NCBI RefSeq assembly: GCF_026210795.1
Contig: NC_089451.1
Location: 666,001-730,000, forward strand
Direction of reading: 5' to 3'
From: Rhizophagus irregularis
Taxonomy: Eukaryota > Glomeromycota > Glomeromycetes > Glomerales > Glomeraceae
DNA: 64,000 nucleotides
In this document: positions 1 to 10,349 of the stretch, in pieces
Position numbering within the stretch: the first letter of the stretch is position 1
Layout: the number at the start of each line of letters is the position of its first letter
Translations under genes and position numbers: made by a program
Notes under the pieces: model-generated
Database searches by the model: none
Told to the model about the DNA's origin: nothing
Seen by the model: only the letters and a program-made list of their open reading frames with translations

Positions 1-127
1 GACTATAGATAGATTGTGACTATATAGGATAGATTTTAATAATAAAGTGTTTTGAACATTCAACTGGTGTGACTATATAGTAGAATATGACTATAACGGG
101 AGTGACTAATATAGAGGGAGTTGACTG
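1..127. mobile_element. Terminal part of a Tigger/pogo-like DNA transposon
   Basis: The sequence ends in GTTGACTG followed by TA, the mirror of the CAGTCAAC ends found at 14075, 34128 and 43089. It is nearly identical, in inverted orientation, to 34128-34255, including the repeated TATAGTCAC sub-motifs. Only this end lies in the window; the rest is cut off by the left edge. CAGT-type ends with TA flanks are typical of pogo/Tigger elements of the Tc1/mariner superfamily. No coding sequence is visible here. Confidence 0.75.
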
Positions 128-838
128 TATAGCAAACTTTGGAGAAGATAGGCTGCTATTCTGATTTTTCTCACACAACTAAAATCTCACGCCATAGTGT
201 AAACACGTTGATTTATGTTTTCCAGATCAAGACGCCTTCCATCAAATCTTCTTTGTCAGTGATGTTCGGTCTCTCTTTTGCAATCTTCATTTGCGTGAAT
301 CTGAAATCTCGCTTATGGCAGACATATTGGAGCAGATAAAGAAAGATGAGTGTTAAGGAAAAAATATAACACAACATCATGCAAATTGGATAGCAATATG
401 CATAAATTAACATATGAACACGTGAAGAAAAAGAGAAGACATTTCGGGATATGATATCAGTACAACGGCATGGAGAATAAATTCAAAGTTTACATCATTA
501 AAACAATTTTTTTTTTTTTTTTTTTTTTTCCGATTATACGATAAAACAATTTTTTTTTTGATTACATTAGTAATAAAATGTTTTTTCAAACAACTTTATT
601 AGAATCTAATTAAAATTTATTTAAAAATTCAAAAAAATCATTTTTTTAAACAACTTTATAAATTAAACTTTATTTAAAATTCTTAAAAAAATCATTAACT
701 ACAAAAATTGTTAAATCATTAATTTATTATATAATGTTATACACTTATAAATAATAAATAATAATTAATCTATCAATGTTATTACTTATTAAAAAATGTT
801 TAAGGAACAGATCACGTTCACTCCTCTTCCTGAAATAA
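128..838. other. AT-rich spacer, no gene
   Basis: No supported gene. The stretch holds homopolymer runs (about 20 T near 510-529) and short AT repeats. The small open frames here are low complexity and lack any recognisable domain. Confidence 0.6.
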
Positions 839-1211
839 GGCTGCTCCAATTTGATAGTTTGTTTAACGTCCTAACTTTATATAAAAATTGAGGGGGGGAA
901 GGGGGTCAAATTAAGTAAACATTTAAAAATAAACATAGTTTTTTCTTTATCACTCAATGCATTTTTACTAAAAATACATCTTAATTTATTACAGATAATG
1001 CAATTAATAAGTTTACATATATTACTTTTATTAATTATACCATTTTCTTTGGTAGATTCAATTACACTGGAAAGAAATTCTTTTAAATATTATACAGATC
1101 GGTGATGTTATTATAAGTCACGTGATATAACATATGTTTGTTTATTTTTAAAAATTTTTCAAAAATGAGGGGGGTGGGGTACGTTAAACAAACTATTAAA
1201 TTGGAGTGGCC
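839..1211. mobile_element. PIF/Harbinger-like MITE, copy 1
   Basis: Terminal inverted repeats of about 30 bp begin GGCTGCTCCAATTT on the left and GGCCACTCCAATTTAATAG on the right (read inward); both continue into TAGTTTGTTTAACGT. The element is flanked by TAA on both sides (836-838 and 1212-1214). A 3-bp TWA target duplication is the mark of PIF/Harbinger. It has no coding capacity. A second copy at 48925-49797 has TTA/TTA flanks and carries an insertion; this copy is the uninterrupted form and so shows the empty site. Confidence 0.8.
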
Positions 1212-1436
1212 TAAAATAAAATAAAATAAAAAATAAAATAAAAAATTACTTAAAAAATGGTTAATTTATACAAAAGTAATGTGAAAGAATTAATATAAAA
1301 TTAATACATACAAACAAAAAAAAACGTGAGCAAAAACGTGATGATAAAACAAAAAAAAGGGCAAACAGTGGTGACACAATTGTATAATTATTTATACATG
1401 TAATTTAAACATTACAAATTTTTTTAATTATATAGA
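1212..1436. other. AT-rich spacer
   Basis: Low-complexity AAAATA repeats; no gene or structured repeat seen. Confidence 0.5.
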
Positions 1437-2108
1437 TTATAGGAATCAGTTATAATGAATCCCATAGCCCATAGGTAAGTTTCAAAAAAATTTTTTGAAA
1501 CTACTAAAAAAACATTTTTTTTAACATTTTTTTTTATTATTCTATTATAGGGAGTCAGGTACAATGAATCCCATAAGTAAGTTTTGAAAAAAAATTTTCA
1601 AAACTTTAAAAAATATTTTTAACGTTTTTTTTCTAATACATTATTATAAGGAATTAGATATAACGAATTCTATAGGTTAGTTTCAAAAAATAATTTTTTA
1701 AAACTATTAAAAAAACGTTTTTAACATTTTTTTTTAATATACTATGATTATAGGGAATCAGTTCCAAAGTTGAATACTGAATCCTATAGGTAAATTTCAG
1801 AAATTTTTTTTCAAAATTTAAAAAAAAATGGGTTTTAATGTTTTTTATTATTATTCTATTATAAGGAGTTGGATATCGAATTCTATAGGTTAGTTTTAAA
1901 AAAAAATTTTGAAACTATTAAAAAAATGTTAATAAACGTTTTTTTATTATTCTATTATAGGGAATCAGCTCTGATATATATACTAGAATCCCATAAGTAA
2001 GTTTTATTTTAACTTTTGAAACTTTTTTTTTAAAAAACTTTCTTTAATGTTTTTTTATTTCTTTTATAGGGAATTAGCTCCAAACTGGATACAAGATCCC
2101 AGATAAAT
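1437..2108. repeat. Tandem array, ~105-bp unit with splice-like boundaries
   Basis: Seven imperfect units begin near 1441, 1551, 1650, 1754, 1865, 1961 and 2070, so the spacing is 96-111 bp. Each has a 24-36 bp block (consensus close to GGAATCAG...GAATCCCATAG). Most units then continue with GTAAGTTT or GTTAGTTT, a short foldback (TTTCAAAAAA / TTTTTTGAAA), a T-rich run and TTATAG. The pattern resembles micro-exons separated by ~80-bp introns, but the blocks are not multiples of three and no protein is recognised. The last unit is interrupted by the palindrome that follows. Confidence 0.75.
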
Positions 2109-2631
2109 ATCAGGAAATTTGTTTAGGCGTAATTTAGTGTAATATTTTGGAGGTGATGTAAAATTTTGAAATATTACACTAAAAACGTAATATTACAAAA
2201 GTTTACGCTTTTAAATTTGAATAATTATAGTAATTTAAAAATATTTCACTATTTACTGATCTAATCAAAATGATCTATATCTCATTGGAATCAGCTCATC
2301 AAGACGAATCAAATGGTGGTAAAATCGCATTTTTACATTTAATAAATGGCTTTCTATTAATTTAAAACTTTATTGCATGCATACTATAAAGCGTTCTATT
2401 AACTGTAGAAATGTGATTTTACTACCATTCGATTCATCTTGATGAGCTGATTCCAATGAGCTATAGATCGTCTTGATTGGATTAGTAGATAGACAATATT
2501 CTTAAATTACTATAATTATTCAAATTTAAAAGCGTAAACTTTTGTAATATTACATTTTTAGTGTAATATTTTGAAATTTTACACCATCTCCAAAATATTA
2601 CACTAAATTACACCTAAACAAATTTCCTGAT
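2109..2631. mobile_element. 523-bp palindromic (foldback) element
   Basis: The two halves are inverted copies almost from end to end. Outer ends read ATCAGGAAATTTGTTTAGG from the left and CATCAGGAAATTTGTTTAGG from the right; arms are roughly 200-240 bp with scattered mismatches around a short centre near 2350-2390. The inner arms carry the core motif CATCAAGACGAATC...AATGGTGGTAAAATCGC that recurs in other repeats of the window. It lies inside the last unit of the 105-bp array, so it is probably a later insertion. No target duplication can be fixed. Confidence 0.75.
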
Positions 2632-2870
2632 GAAGTTTTGAAAGTATAAGAAAATATAATAGTATTAGTAGTATTTCTGATTTTGTATTTTTAATAATTA
2701 ATAAATTTAAATTATTAAATGAAATTATTGTGAAATATCAAATAATTTTAAATAAAAATGTATGCAATTAGAAGATTTTTTATTGTTATAAATTTATCAA
2801 AAAGTTATCAATCGGTATACTGATATGTCAAATAGTAAATATTCTATTGGTAACTATTAATACCCGATTA

Positions 2871-3293
2871 TACCGTAAAGCACTGACTAAACTACCCCCC
2901 CTGTGTAAACTACCCCCTATGGTTTTGGGACAAAATTTTGTAAGAAACCCGGGTATTTTACATAGTTAATTTTTTTTTTGAACTGGAAATAGCCGATTTA
3001 CTTGTATTTATTAAACCTTTTATTTATTTATATATAAACGTATTTTTATTAATTTGATTTATCTTTACAACTATTAAAATTCATCCCAGTTATTGTAATC
3101 ATCTTCACCATCCTCCAAAACACGCTACAAATACTTTTTATACCGTGTAAAGATATTTGATCAACATAGTGCAACTGTGCAAGATACCCCCCTCTATACA
3201 AAATACCCTCCTGATTAAACTACCCGGGTATTTTGCAAATACGGGGGTGAATTTGTAAAAAACCCAGGGTAGTTTAGTTAGTGCTCTACGGTA
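2871..3293. mobile_element. TA-type MITE
   Basis: Inverted ends TACCGTAAAGCACTGACTAA (left) and TACCGTAGAGCACTAACTAA (right, read inward), both followed by ACTACCC. The outer TA may be the target duplication, which would suggest a Tc1/mariner-type origin. The interior contains CCCGGG-rich stretches (ACCCGGGTATTTTGC) and no gene. Confidence 0.65.
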
Positions 3294-3315
3294 CTTTATT
3301 GAATATCCTGATTGG

Positions 3316-4319
3316 TAGAGCTCCGCACAGGTAAGGGTCAATTCGGGTGACCCGTCGGGTTGACCTGAAATATTCAGGTCAGGGTTGTCACCGCGACCAG
3401 TATCAGCTTGCTACGGTATGCTCGACTGATTGACTTGTCAACCTGAATACTTTAGCTCAAAAAAAATGTTTATACTCTGAAATGACGTTTTTTCATGTTA
3501 CCTTATGAAAAAAACGCCGTTTCGGCATTGTTTTTTATAAACAAATACGCCGAAATGGCGTTTTTTCGATTTTATTTTATGGAAAAATGCCGTTTTGGCA
3601 TTTTTTTCGAACTAACTTTTATGAAAAAAATTGCCAAAATGGCGTTTTTTCATATTATTTTATGGAAAAATGCCGTTTTGGCATTTTTTCACTTCTTTTA
3701 TGAAAAAAAATCGCCAAAATGGCATTTTTTCATATTATTTTATGGAAAAATGCCATTTTGGCATTTTTTTTCCACTTCTTTTATGAAAAAAATCGCCAAA
3801 GCGGCGTTTTTTCATATTATTTAATGGAAAAATGCCGAACTGGCATTTTTTTCCACTTTTTTTATGAAAAAAATCACCAAAGCGGCATTTTTTTCACTTC
3901 TTTTATGAAAACATCGCCAAATCGGCATTTTTTCGTTTATCTTATAGAAAAATGCCGTTTTGGCATTTTTTTCTTCTTTATGAAAAAATCGCCAAAACGG
4001 CGTTTTTTCATATTATTTTATGTAAAAATGCCAAAATGGCATTTTTTTTTCACTTCTTTTATGAAAAAAATCACCAAAGCGGCATTTTTTCATATTATTT
4101 AATGGAAAAATGCCGAAACGGCATTTTTTTCCACTTCTTTTATGAAAAAAATCGCCAAAACGGCGTTTTTTCATATTATTTTATAGAAAAATGACCTGAA
4201 TACTTTCAGGTCAGGACGATCAGTCAGGTCGAGCACCCGACCTGACCCGCCAGCCTGATAAAATTTTTCGGTTCGGGTCGACAAATTACCCGACCCGACC
4301 CGACCCGTGCAGAGCTCTA
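3316..4319. mobile_element. Non-autonomous hAT element with 8-bp target duplication
   Basis: The ends are TAGAGCTCCGCACAGG and, read inward from the right, TAGAGCTCTGCACGGGTCGG. A perfect 8-bp duplication CTGATTGG flanks it (3308-3315 and 4320-4327). Eight-bp duplications with TAG-type ends are characteristic of hAT transposons. Subterminal regions are rich in CGGGTCGGGT and its complement, which may be transposase binding repeats (inference). The interior is a hairpin minisatellite and there is no transposase gene, so movement would depend on an element elsewhere. Confidence 0.88.
3495..4195. repeat. Hairpin minisatellite inside the hAT element
   Basis: Repeated units of the type AAAAATGCC...GGCATTTTT alternate with TTTTATGAAAAAAATCGCC...GGCGTTTTTTC and spacers such as CATATTATTTTATGG. 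Each unit can fold on itself. The + strand stays open over long stretches and gives a Phe/Lys-rich translation (HFFYEKN-type repeats), which I regard as a by-product of the repeat, not as a gene. Confidence 0.8.
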
Positions 4320-4449
4320 CTGATTGGTACTTGAGTATCCTTCTTTTGCGCCATTTTTTGGCAGCAATTAGGTTTACCGATTGATAAAAATTTTTAAAAA
4401 AATAGGAACCAATTGGGTGGAATTCAGTCACCTGATTAGTCTCTGATTT

Positions 4450-5260
4450 AACATTGTTCGACTAGTGAATAATAAAGAAAGAAAATATGTAAATAAAAAA
4501 AGAAGAAAAGAATGAAGGTGAATAAAAAAAATAGGAAAAGTGAAAGGAAATGAAAGAAACAAAGACAATTGAAGAAGTGACGAAATGAAGCAAAGAGAAA
4601 GTAAAAAAAATGAAAGAAATAAAAAAGATTAAATGGAAATGAAAAAAAAATAAAAAGAATAAAGAGAAGATGAAATAAAGTAAAGGGAATAAAAGGAATA
4701 AAAGGTAGTATAAAGGAATAAAAGAGATGAAGTATAAATAAAAAAAAATGAAAGGAACAAAAAGAAAATAAAAAACAATGGAAAAAATGAAGGAAAGGAA
4801 AAATAAAAAAAGCAAAAAAAATGAAAAGATGAAAAAAGAACAAAAAAATAAAAAAGAGAATAAACAGGAAATTAAGTAAAAACTAAATCTATAAAATAAA
4901 AGAAGAAATAAAGTTAGTAGGGAATAGAAATAAATAGATAAAAACAAAAAAATAAAAAACATATCTTAGTAATTGTAGAGAAAAACTGAAAGATCTAAAA
5001 AGAGTAAAATACAAAATGTAAGAAATGAAATATAAGAATGAAATAAAAAATAAAAAGAAACGCCCATATAATGCTGGATATATATATATATCTTAATTGT
5101 AAAACTGAAAGAACCAAAGAATTTAAAGAATAAAATAAAGTTAGTAGAAAACAAGTAAAATGAAAAAAAAATAATGTACTTTAAATATTATACAAAGTAG
5201 CAAAAGAGCCTAAAGAAAAAAAAGATTATTTGAATATATTAAAAAAAAAATAAACAAACA
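4450..5260. repeat. Polypurine (GA/A-rich) low-complexity tract
   Basis: About 800 bp in which the + strand is made almost only of A and G with scattered T (AAAGAAAATATG, GAAATGAAAGAAAC types). Cytosine is rare. Long open frames on the minus strand are Phe/Leu/Ser-only and are artefacts of the bias. Such tracts can form triplex structures, but nothing here proves it. Confidence 0.7.
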
Positions 5261-5266
5261 TAAAAA

Positions 5267-5368
5267 GGTGATATCACCGAGTAAATTATATAAAAATATA
5301 TAAAATTATCAGGTTAAATCACTTTAGGTGAAAAATTGCCAAATCATCCCAAGTGAAAATTAGTTATA
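5267..5368. mobile_element. Isolated terminal fragment of a MULE-type element
   Basis: The string AAAATTATCAGGTTAAATCA, then TTTAGGTGAAAA and later GTGAAAATTAGTTAT, matches the right end of the MULE at 59900-60010 in order and spacing. No partner end is visible nearby, so it is a solo or decayed end. Confidence 0.55.
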
Positions 5369-6546
5369 ATCTAATATTATAATATATATTTTTTCAATAC
5401 TATAGATTAAATTAATTAAATTAAAATTGCTTAATACTCTAAAAAATAAAAATAGCCAGAAAAAAAAAGGATTTGATTAGTACTAATTTTTTTTATACTA
5501 ATTGCAAATATTATAAATAAAAAAAAAATTAAAAAACTTATAAAAATATATGTGAAGTATATATTGTAAAATTAAATATTTTCAAATAAATTTATAAATG
5601 TCAATTAAAAAAAAAAGCAAAATTAAATACTGCAAAATGAAATATAATTATTATTAATAGAATCAGCTTAGCTAATCTACTAATAATATAGAAATAAAGT
5701 TAAAGTAATAAATAAAAAATATATGTCTATATTTAATAAACATAAATGTAAAAAATTTTAAAATAATTGTAAATAATAAATATTTACAAATAAATTAATA
5801 AATTAAAAATACTGATTGTTACTAATAAGAATTTAAAATTTTTAATAATATTTCAACATTTAACATAATTTGAGCCAAAATATCACGTGAATCAATTGAA
5901 AATGGGTAACTTTATAACATAATAATATAATTAAAAAAATATTTATGGTAAACAAAAAGTTTTTACAATTCTGTAAATCAAATAAATCAAATTAATTTTT
6001 TCTGATTGTAGAATTCAGTATCGTCATTTTATAATTGCATGCTTTTAAAGTATCCCTTGACTATCCTGGGTCCCGTATACATTGCACTAGCGTACGTACA
6101 TATGTCTATCGTTTTTGGCTTTCTTTTTTAATGTTGAGAAATTAAAAAAAAATTATTTTCTTTTTGACTTGTGCGACTGACTGTCATCCAACTGCCAATA
6201 TCCTACCTTCCTCTTCCTATCCTTTTTAAACGTTTGTACTAATAATTAATTATCTTTTATTCTCTCCTTCCAACCAAACCAATTAAATACACATAAACAT
6301 ATCCAAACAGGTTTACAAATTAGGAATCCATTTTATTCGAAATTTGGTTACGACGAAACTACTATCTTTTCAGTAAATACCCTAATTTTTTAGCTTTTTG
6401 ACAACTGTAAATTTATTTATATATAGTAGTATACGAACACCAGCTGTCCAACTTTAATTCTACGAATAAACACTCCCTTCCTTTAAGCTTTTCGTGCTGA
6501 AAGCGTTCGTTTTGACGATTCGAACAAACAAACATATTTCATCGTA
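5369..6546. other. AT-rich intergenic region upstream of the first gene
   Basis: No gene recognised. The distal part is repeat-like AT sequence. The proximal ~500 bp (6040-6546) is less biased and contains C/T-rich stretches (CTACCTTCCTCTTCC near 6205), compatible with a promoter and 5' leader for the gene starting at 6547. No specific element can be named. Confidence 0.5.
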
Positions 6547-9500
6547 ATGAGTTTTCAAATAAGCCCGCCAAATACTGACGGGCATCAACCGTCTAATTCC
6601 GATGAGTCAAAGGTTTCCGAACAGGTTGGCCTCCGCTAAACAATAAAAAAATTTTTTCACCATGTTAGTTAATTTGTAACTTAATTTTTGTAACAATTTT
6701 CATATAGCTTTCGCAAAATGAATATAATGCCTTAAAATCGCAGTTGGAACAAATTTTTGCAGACTTTGATAAAGAAAACCGTGGGAGAATTGTTTCGAGG
6801 GATCTTTTCTCTATGATTGAAAAATTTGAAAGGAATCAAACATCAAGACTTTTAAAGGATGACACTAGGCCTATGTTTCAGATGTTTTGTGAACAGAATC
6901 CTGATATGGAAGTCTCTGTTGATGACGTTCTTCAGCTCATAACTAAGTTACAGCCGTCAGCTCCTTCTAATAATACTACAGTTGGTTCTACAGCTTCTTC
7001 AGAACCAATGACGCCTCGGAGATCAGTCACTAAATTTGGATCGGTTCGTAGTAATTGGCGAAATAGGCATGTTGGTAATAGGGATGGTTCAATGTCTATT
7101 CCTCAAGAAACTGATGTATGTAATTTTTAATAATGAAAACAAGCAGATTATTACAGTTCTTTTCTAACTTTTTGTTCATGTAACGTAGGGTGAGGATAGC
7201 AGTTCAGCATCAGGGCGTTCAAGACGTTTATCATCATCTGGATTTTATGAATCACCTGGTAGCATGATGTCATCTTCTTATACTAAGCCTTATTATGATC
7301 CTTCGGAAGAAATTGTAGAGTCTTTTGAGGGGAGTGGTGGAATTGACGAAGCGGTTTCTAATTTGATAAAAACTGTATGGTTATATTTTTACTGTAAATT
7401 TAGAAAAATTCCGAATTGTAATATTTTTGTTAATAAATTTATAGAGTAATAATGACGATCCTGCTGTCCAACTCAGCCGTCTTTACCGTCATACTGTTGA
7501 TCTTACTAAACGCCTCAAAGAATCTGAACGTCATTTGGCTTCCGTAGCCCGTCAACATGAGGATCGTATTGAAGAATTACAACATAAATTGGATGAAACA
7601 AAAGCAGATTTAGCAACTAAAAAACGTGAAATTCAGGATCATAAAAGCAAAGAAAAGACGAATTTGCATCAAATTTCTGCAGTATATATTATTATTATTT
7701 ATTACTTATTTAACATAGAAAATATATTTACTATATTTATCTATATTTTAGTTGGAGGGAGAGATACAGAAAGTGGGAAAGAATTTATCTAGCCAAAAGC
7801 AACTTTATAGTCATCTTAAGAGACAATATGAAGAACAATGCGGTACATTAATATTATTTGTTCTAACTATTGTAGCTATGAGCATTTATTTGTTATTAAT
7901 ATTATTTTAATTTATGAACAGAGGAAGCCGAAAAGTTGAAAGATCTTGTACGAATTAAGGAAGAAGAATTGTCTAATACGGAACGAAACCTTACATTCTT
8001 TTCTATGGAAAGACGAGCGGTAAAATTTAGTTTTTTAATATTTTTTTTTTATTTAATATATATTTTTTAAGCATTTATTTATTTTTTAAGTGGACTGAAG
8101 ATCGAGAGCGTTTGGAATCTGCATTGATAAAGTTAGAAAAGAATGCAGAAGCTGCTCAACAACACGAGAACGAACTTGTAAGACAACGAGACGAGAATTT
8201 GTACTTAAAAGAAACGATTGATAAATTAAAACTCGATTTAGAGGAAATTCGAAGTAGCAGAGGACTGAATACCAATAAAAAATATCCTTCTTAAAATTTT
8301 TCATAAGAGTTTTACTTTATTTATAGCATATTATTCTTAATATAAGCTTACTGAACTCGATGTTGCCAATGACGTAGAAAACATAGGCAATAACAATAAG
8401 GTATAGTATATGATAATATTTTGTTATAAAATGAAACAATGGACAATTATATAATCTAATTATGTTTGCAGAGCCTGCAAACAGAGCTATTTGACAATGC
8501 GCTTGCGTCGATAGAAGAAGGTGGTTCAGATTCGAACACGGATGATGTAAGACTAACTGTTAGCAAGGTAGTTATTTTTTTCTAGAAATTTTCTTTATTA
8601 AGAAAATATGTTGACTAATTCATAATTAGACCCAACGACGACGTAAGGATAATACATCAGATATAAACGCAAGTGAAGAGCAATCGCATTCACGATCCGG
8701 CGAACTGGAAAGATATCGTGGTGCTGATACCGATCATACAAACCGAAAACAAAGTGGATCACGTTCAAGTCGTCGTCAAGTAACAGATGCAAGCGGAATT
8801 GCACGAAACACCTCTGGTAGGGATATTGAATCACAATATCAAATACTATCTTCAGAATTAGGAGTTCAATATGCCTTGATTGAAGGCATATTAAGGAACC
8901 GAGATATAGCACCAGGTGCACATGATAAAAGAGATAGACAAATTAGGAATAGTGTTGATGGAGATAGTACTGATTTAATGAGACATTCAAGACTTCGCCA
9001 ATCAGCAAGAAAAAGCAAGCGGAAAGGTTAATCATTAATTTAAATTATTTAATTGGCTTTATTTTTAACTCAACATTAAATTTTACCAAATTTATATTAT
9101 TTTTGTTGTACATAACTATTTCATATTATAACTTTTGCTAATATTATCGAATTTTCCATTAAATATAGCAGCAACTCCAGTTCCAGAAATAGAGGTATGC
9201 ATTTCTAATTTTTTATCATCATGATATATGTTATAGAACATTTAATTGAAATTGGTCCATTCTAGCCACAATCGTCAGAAAAAATTGAACAAGCGGCGAT
9301 GCAATCATCGAAGGCGCTTGTCACACGCAATCAAAACATGACTGTTGCTCAACATAATATGGTTAACAGTACTGTTACATTCGCACTCTACACACTTGTA
9401 ATTTATCTTTTCGGAATTATTACATCTGTGTTTGTACTTGATAACAATCAGGGAAATATTCCATATAGCGAATGGCTTCCAAATGACTTGCGTGATGAAG

Positions 9501-9583
9501 GCTGGACTATGCGTTCATTTCAGATTATATTGTATTGGATCGATACATTATTAAATGATGGAAATATGAGAGTTCCTACATAA
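6547..9583 (+). CDS. Tail-anchored coiled-coil protein with EF-hand-like N-terminus
   Basis: Start MSFQISPPNTDG at 6547. Readable exons: 6547-6624, 6708-7115, 7189-7374, 7445-7681, 7752-7842, 7922-8019, then from 8091, followed by blocks near 8348-8400, 8471-8569, 8628-9026, 9168-9194 and 9265-9583. The N-terminal part has a degenerate EF-hand loop (DKENRGRIVSRD: positions 1, 6, 8 and 12 fit, position 5 is Arg, so calcium binding is doubtful). The middle is Ser-rich, then long charged heptad-like coiled coil (EERIEELQHKLDETK type). One hydrophobic segment (FALYTLVIYLFGIITSVFVL) lies about 45 residues from the C-terminus, so the protein is probably membrane-anchored by its tail. The junction after ~8270 could not be resolved with canonical sites. 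I do not recognise the family; an organelle tether or nuclear/ER membrane role is speculation. Confidence 0.75.
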
Positions 9584-10349
9584 ATAAACCGGAAAGACTT
9601 TTTATATTATTTTTATTTTATCTTTATATTTTTCCTTTGTTAAATAAGTAGTCTATTATAGGTTGTCGTGTTGAAAGAAGATAATTAAAATCTTGCTTAT
9701 ACGAGTTATTTTTTATATCACTCCAATTTCTCCCCTTCTTCCTTTCTTTTAATTTTAACAAGTACATAATGTACACTTGAATTTTTATAATTTCTTGTAT
9801 TATAATTGTTGATCTTTGTTGCGCTTGCAATCATATTACCATTTTTTTTTATTTACTTTTTCTTTTTTGTTTGAAATTACATTATAATTGTTCATTTTCT
9901 TTACCATGGTTATATTATATACTAAATATCCTATTTAGATTGTTTATCAATTTTGGAGGACAAATACCAACTAGTATTATATTTCAAAAAAAAAAAATTG
10001 GCTAATACTTAAGAAAAGTGGGTCTTTATTTATTTGTTTAATGATTAACCGATGTAATGAATTTAAAGAAAAAAAATTCTGCATGAGAGGAAAATTTAAA
10101 TACGAGGACATCTAATTTTATTTTTCAGGTAAATATCTCGGAATTTATTATTTTCGATAAAGAAAACTATTATATTAATGGTTCCGAGATTTAGTATGAA
10201 AGTAATGATATTGATAATATCACATTTTAACATACAAGTATAATACATTGAATGGATGGAAAAAGAAAAAAAAATCACCACCTAAATGCTCATCCAAATA
10301 ACATAACTATACAACACATTTAAAGCGTATCACGATGTAGTAAATCAGT
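9584..10349. other. Convergent intergenic region
   Basis: Lies between the 3' ends of the coiled-coil gene (+) and the SR gene (-). AT-rich with A and T runs, presumably holding both 3' untranslated regions. No gene seen. Confidence 0.5.

Noticed and set aside
3495-4194. Open frames of 80-127 codons on the + strand with FHFFYEKN repeats
   Set aside because: They arise from the hairpin minisatellite in a hAT element; three frames are open in overlapping stretches, as expected for a repeat.
3480-4200. Possible CRISPR-like array because of regular hairpin repeats
   Set aside because: No constant repeat with unique spacers; both parts vary together, and the array lies inside a transposon with an 8-bp duplication in a eukaryotic context.
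4448-5154. Minus-strand open frames rich in Phe, Leu and Ser that look like membrane proteins
   Set aside because: They are the complement of a polypurine tract; the hydrophobicity follows from TTT/TTC/TCT codons alone.
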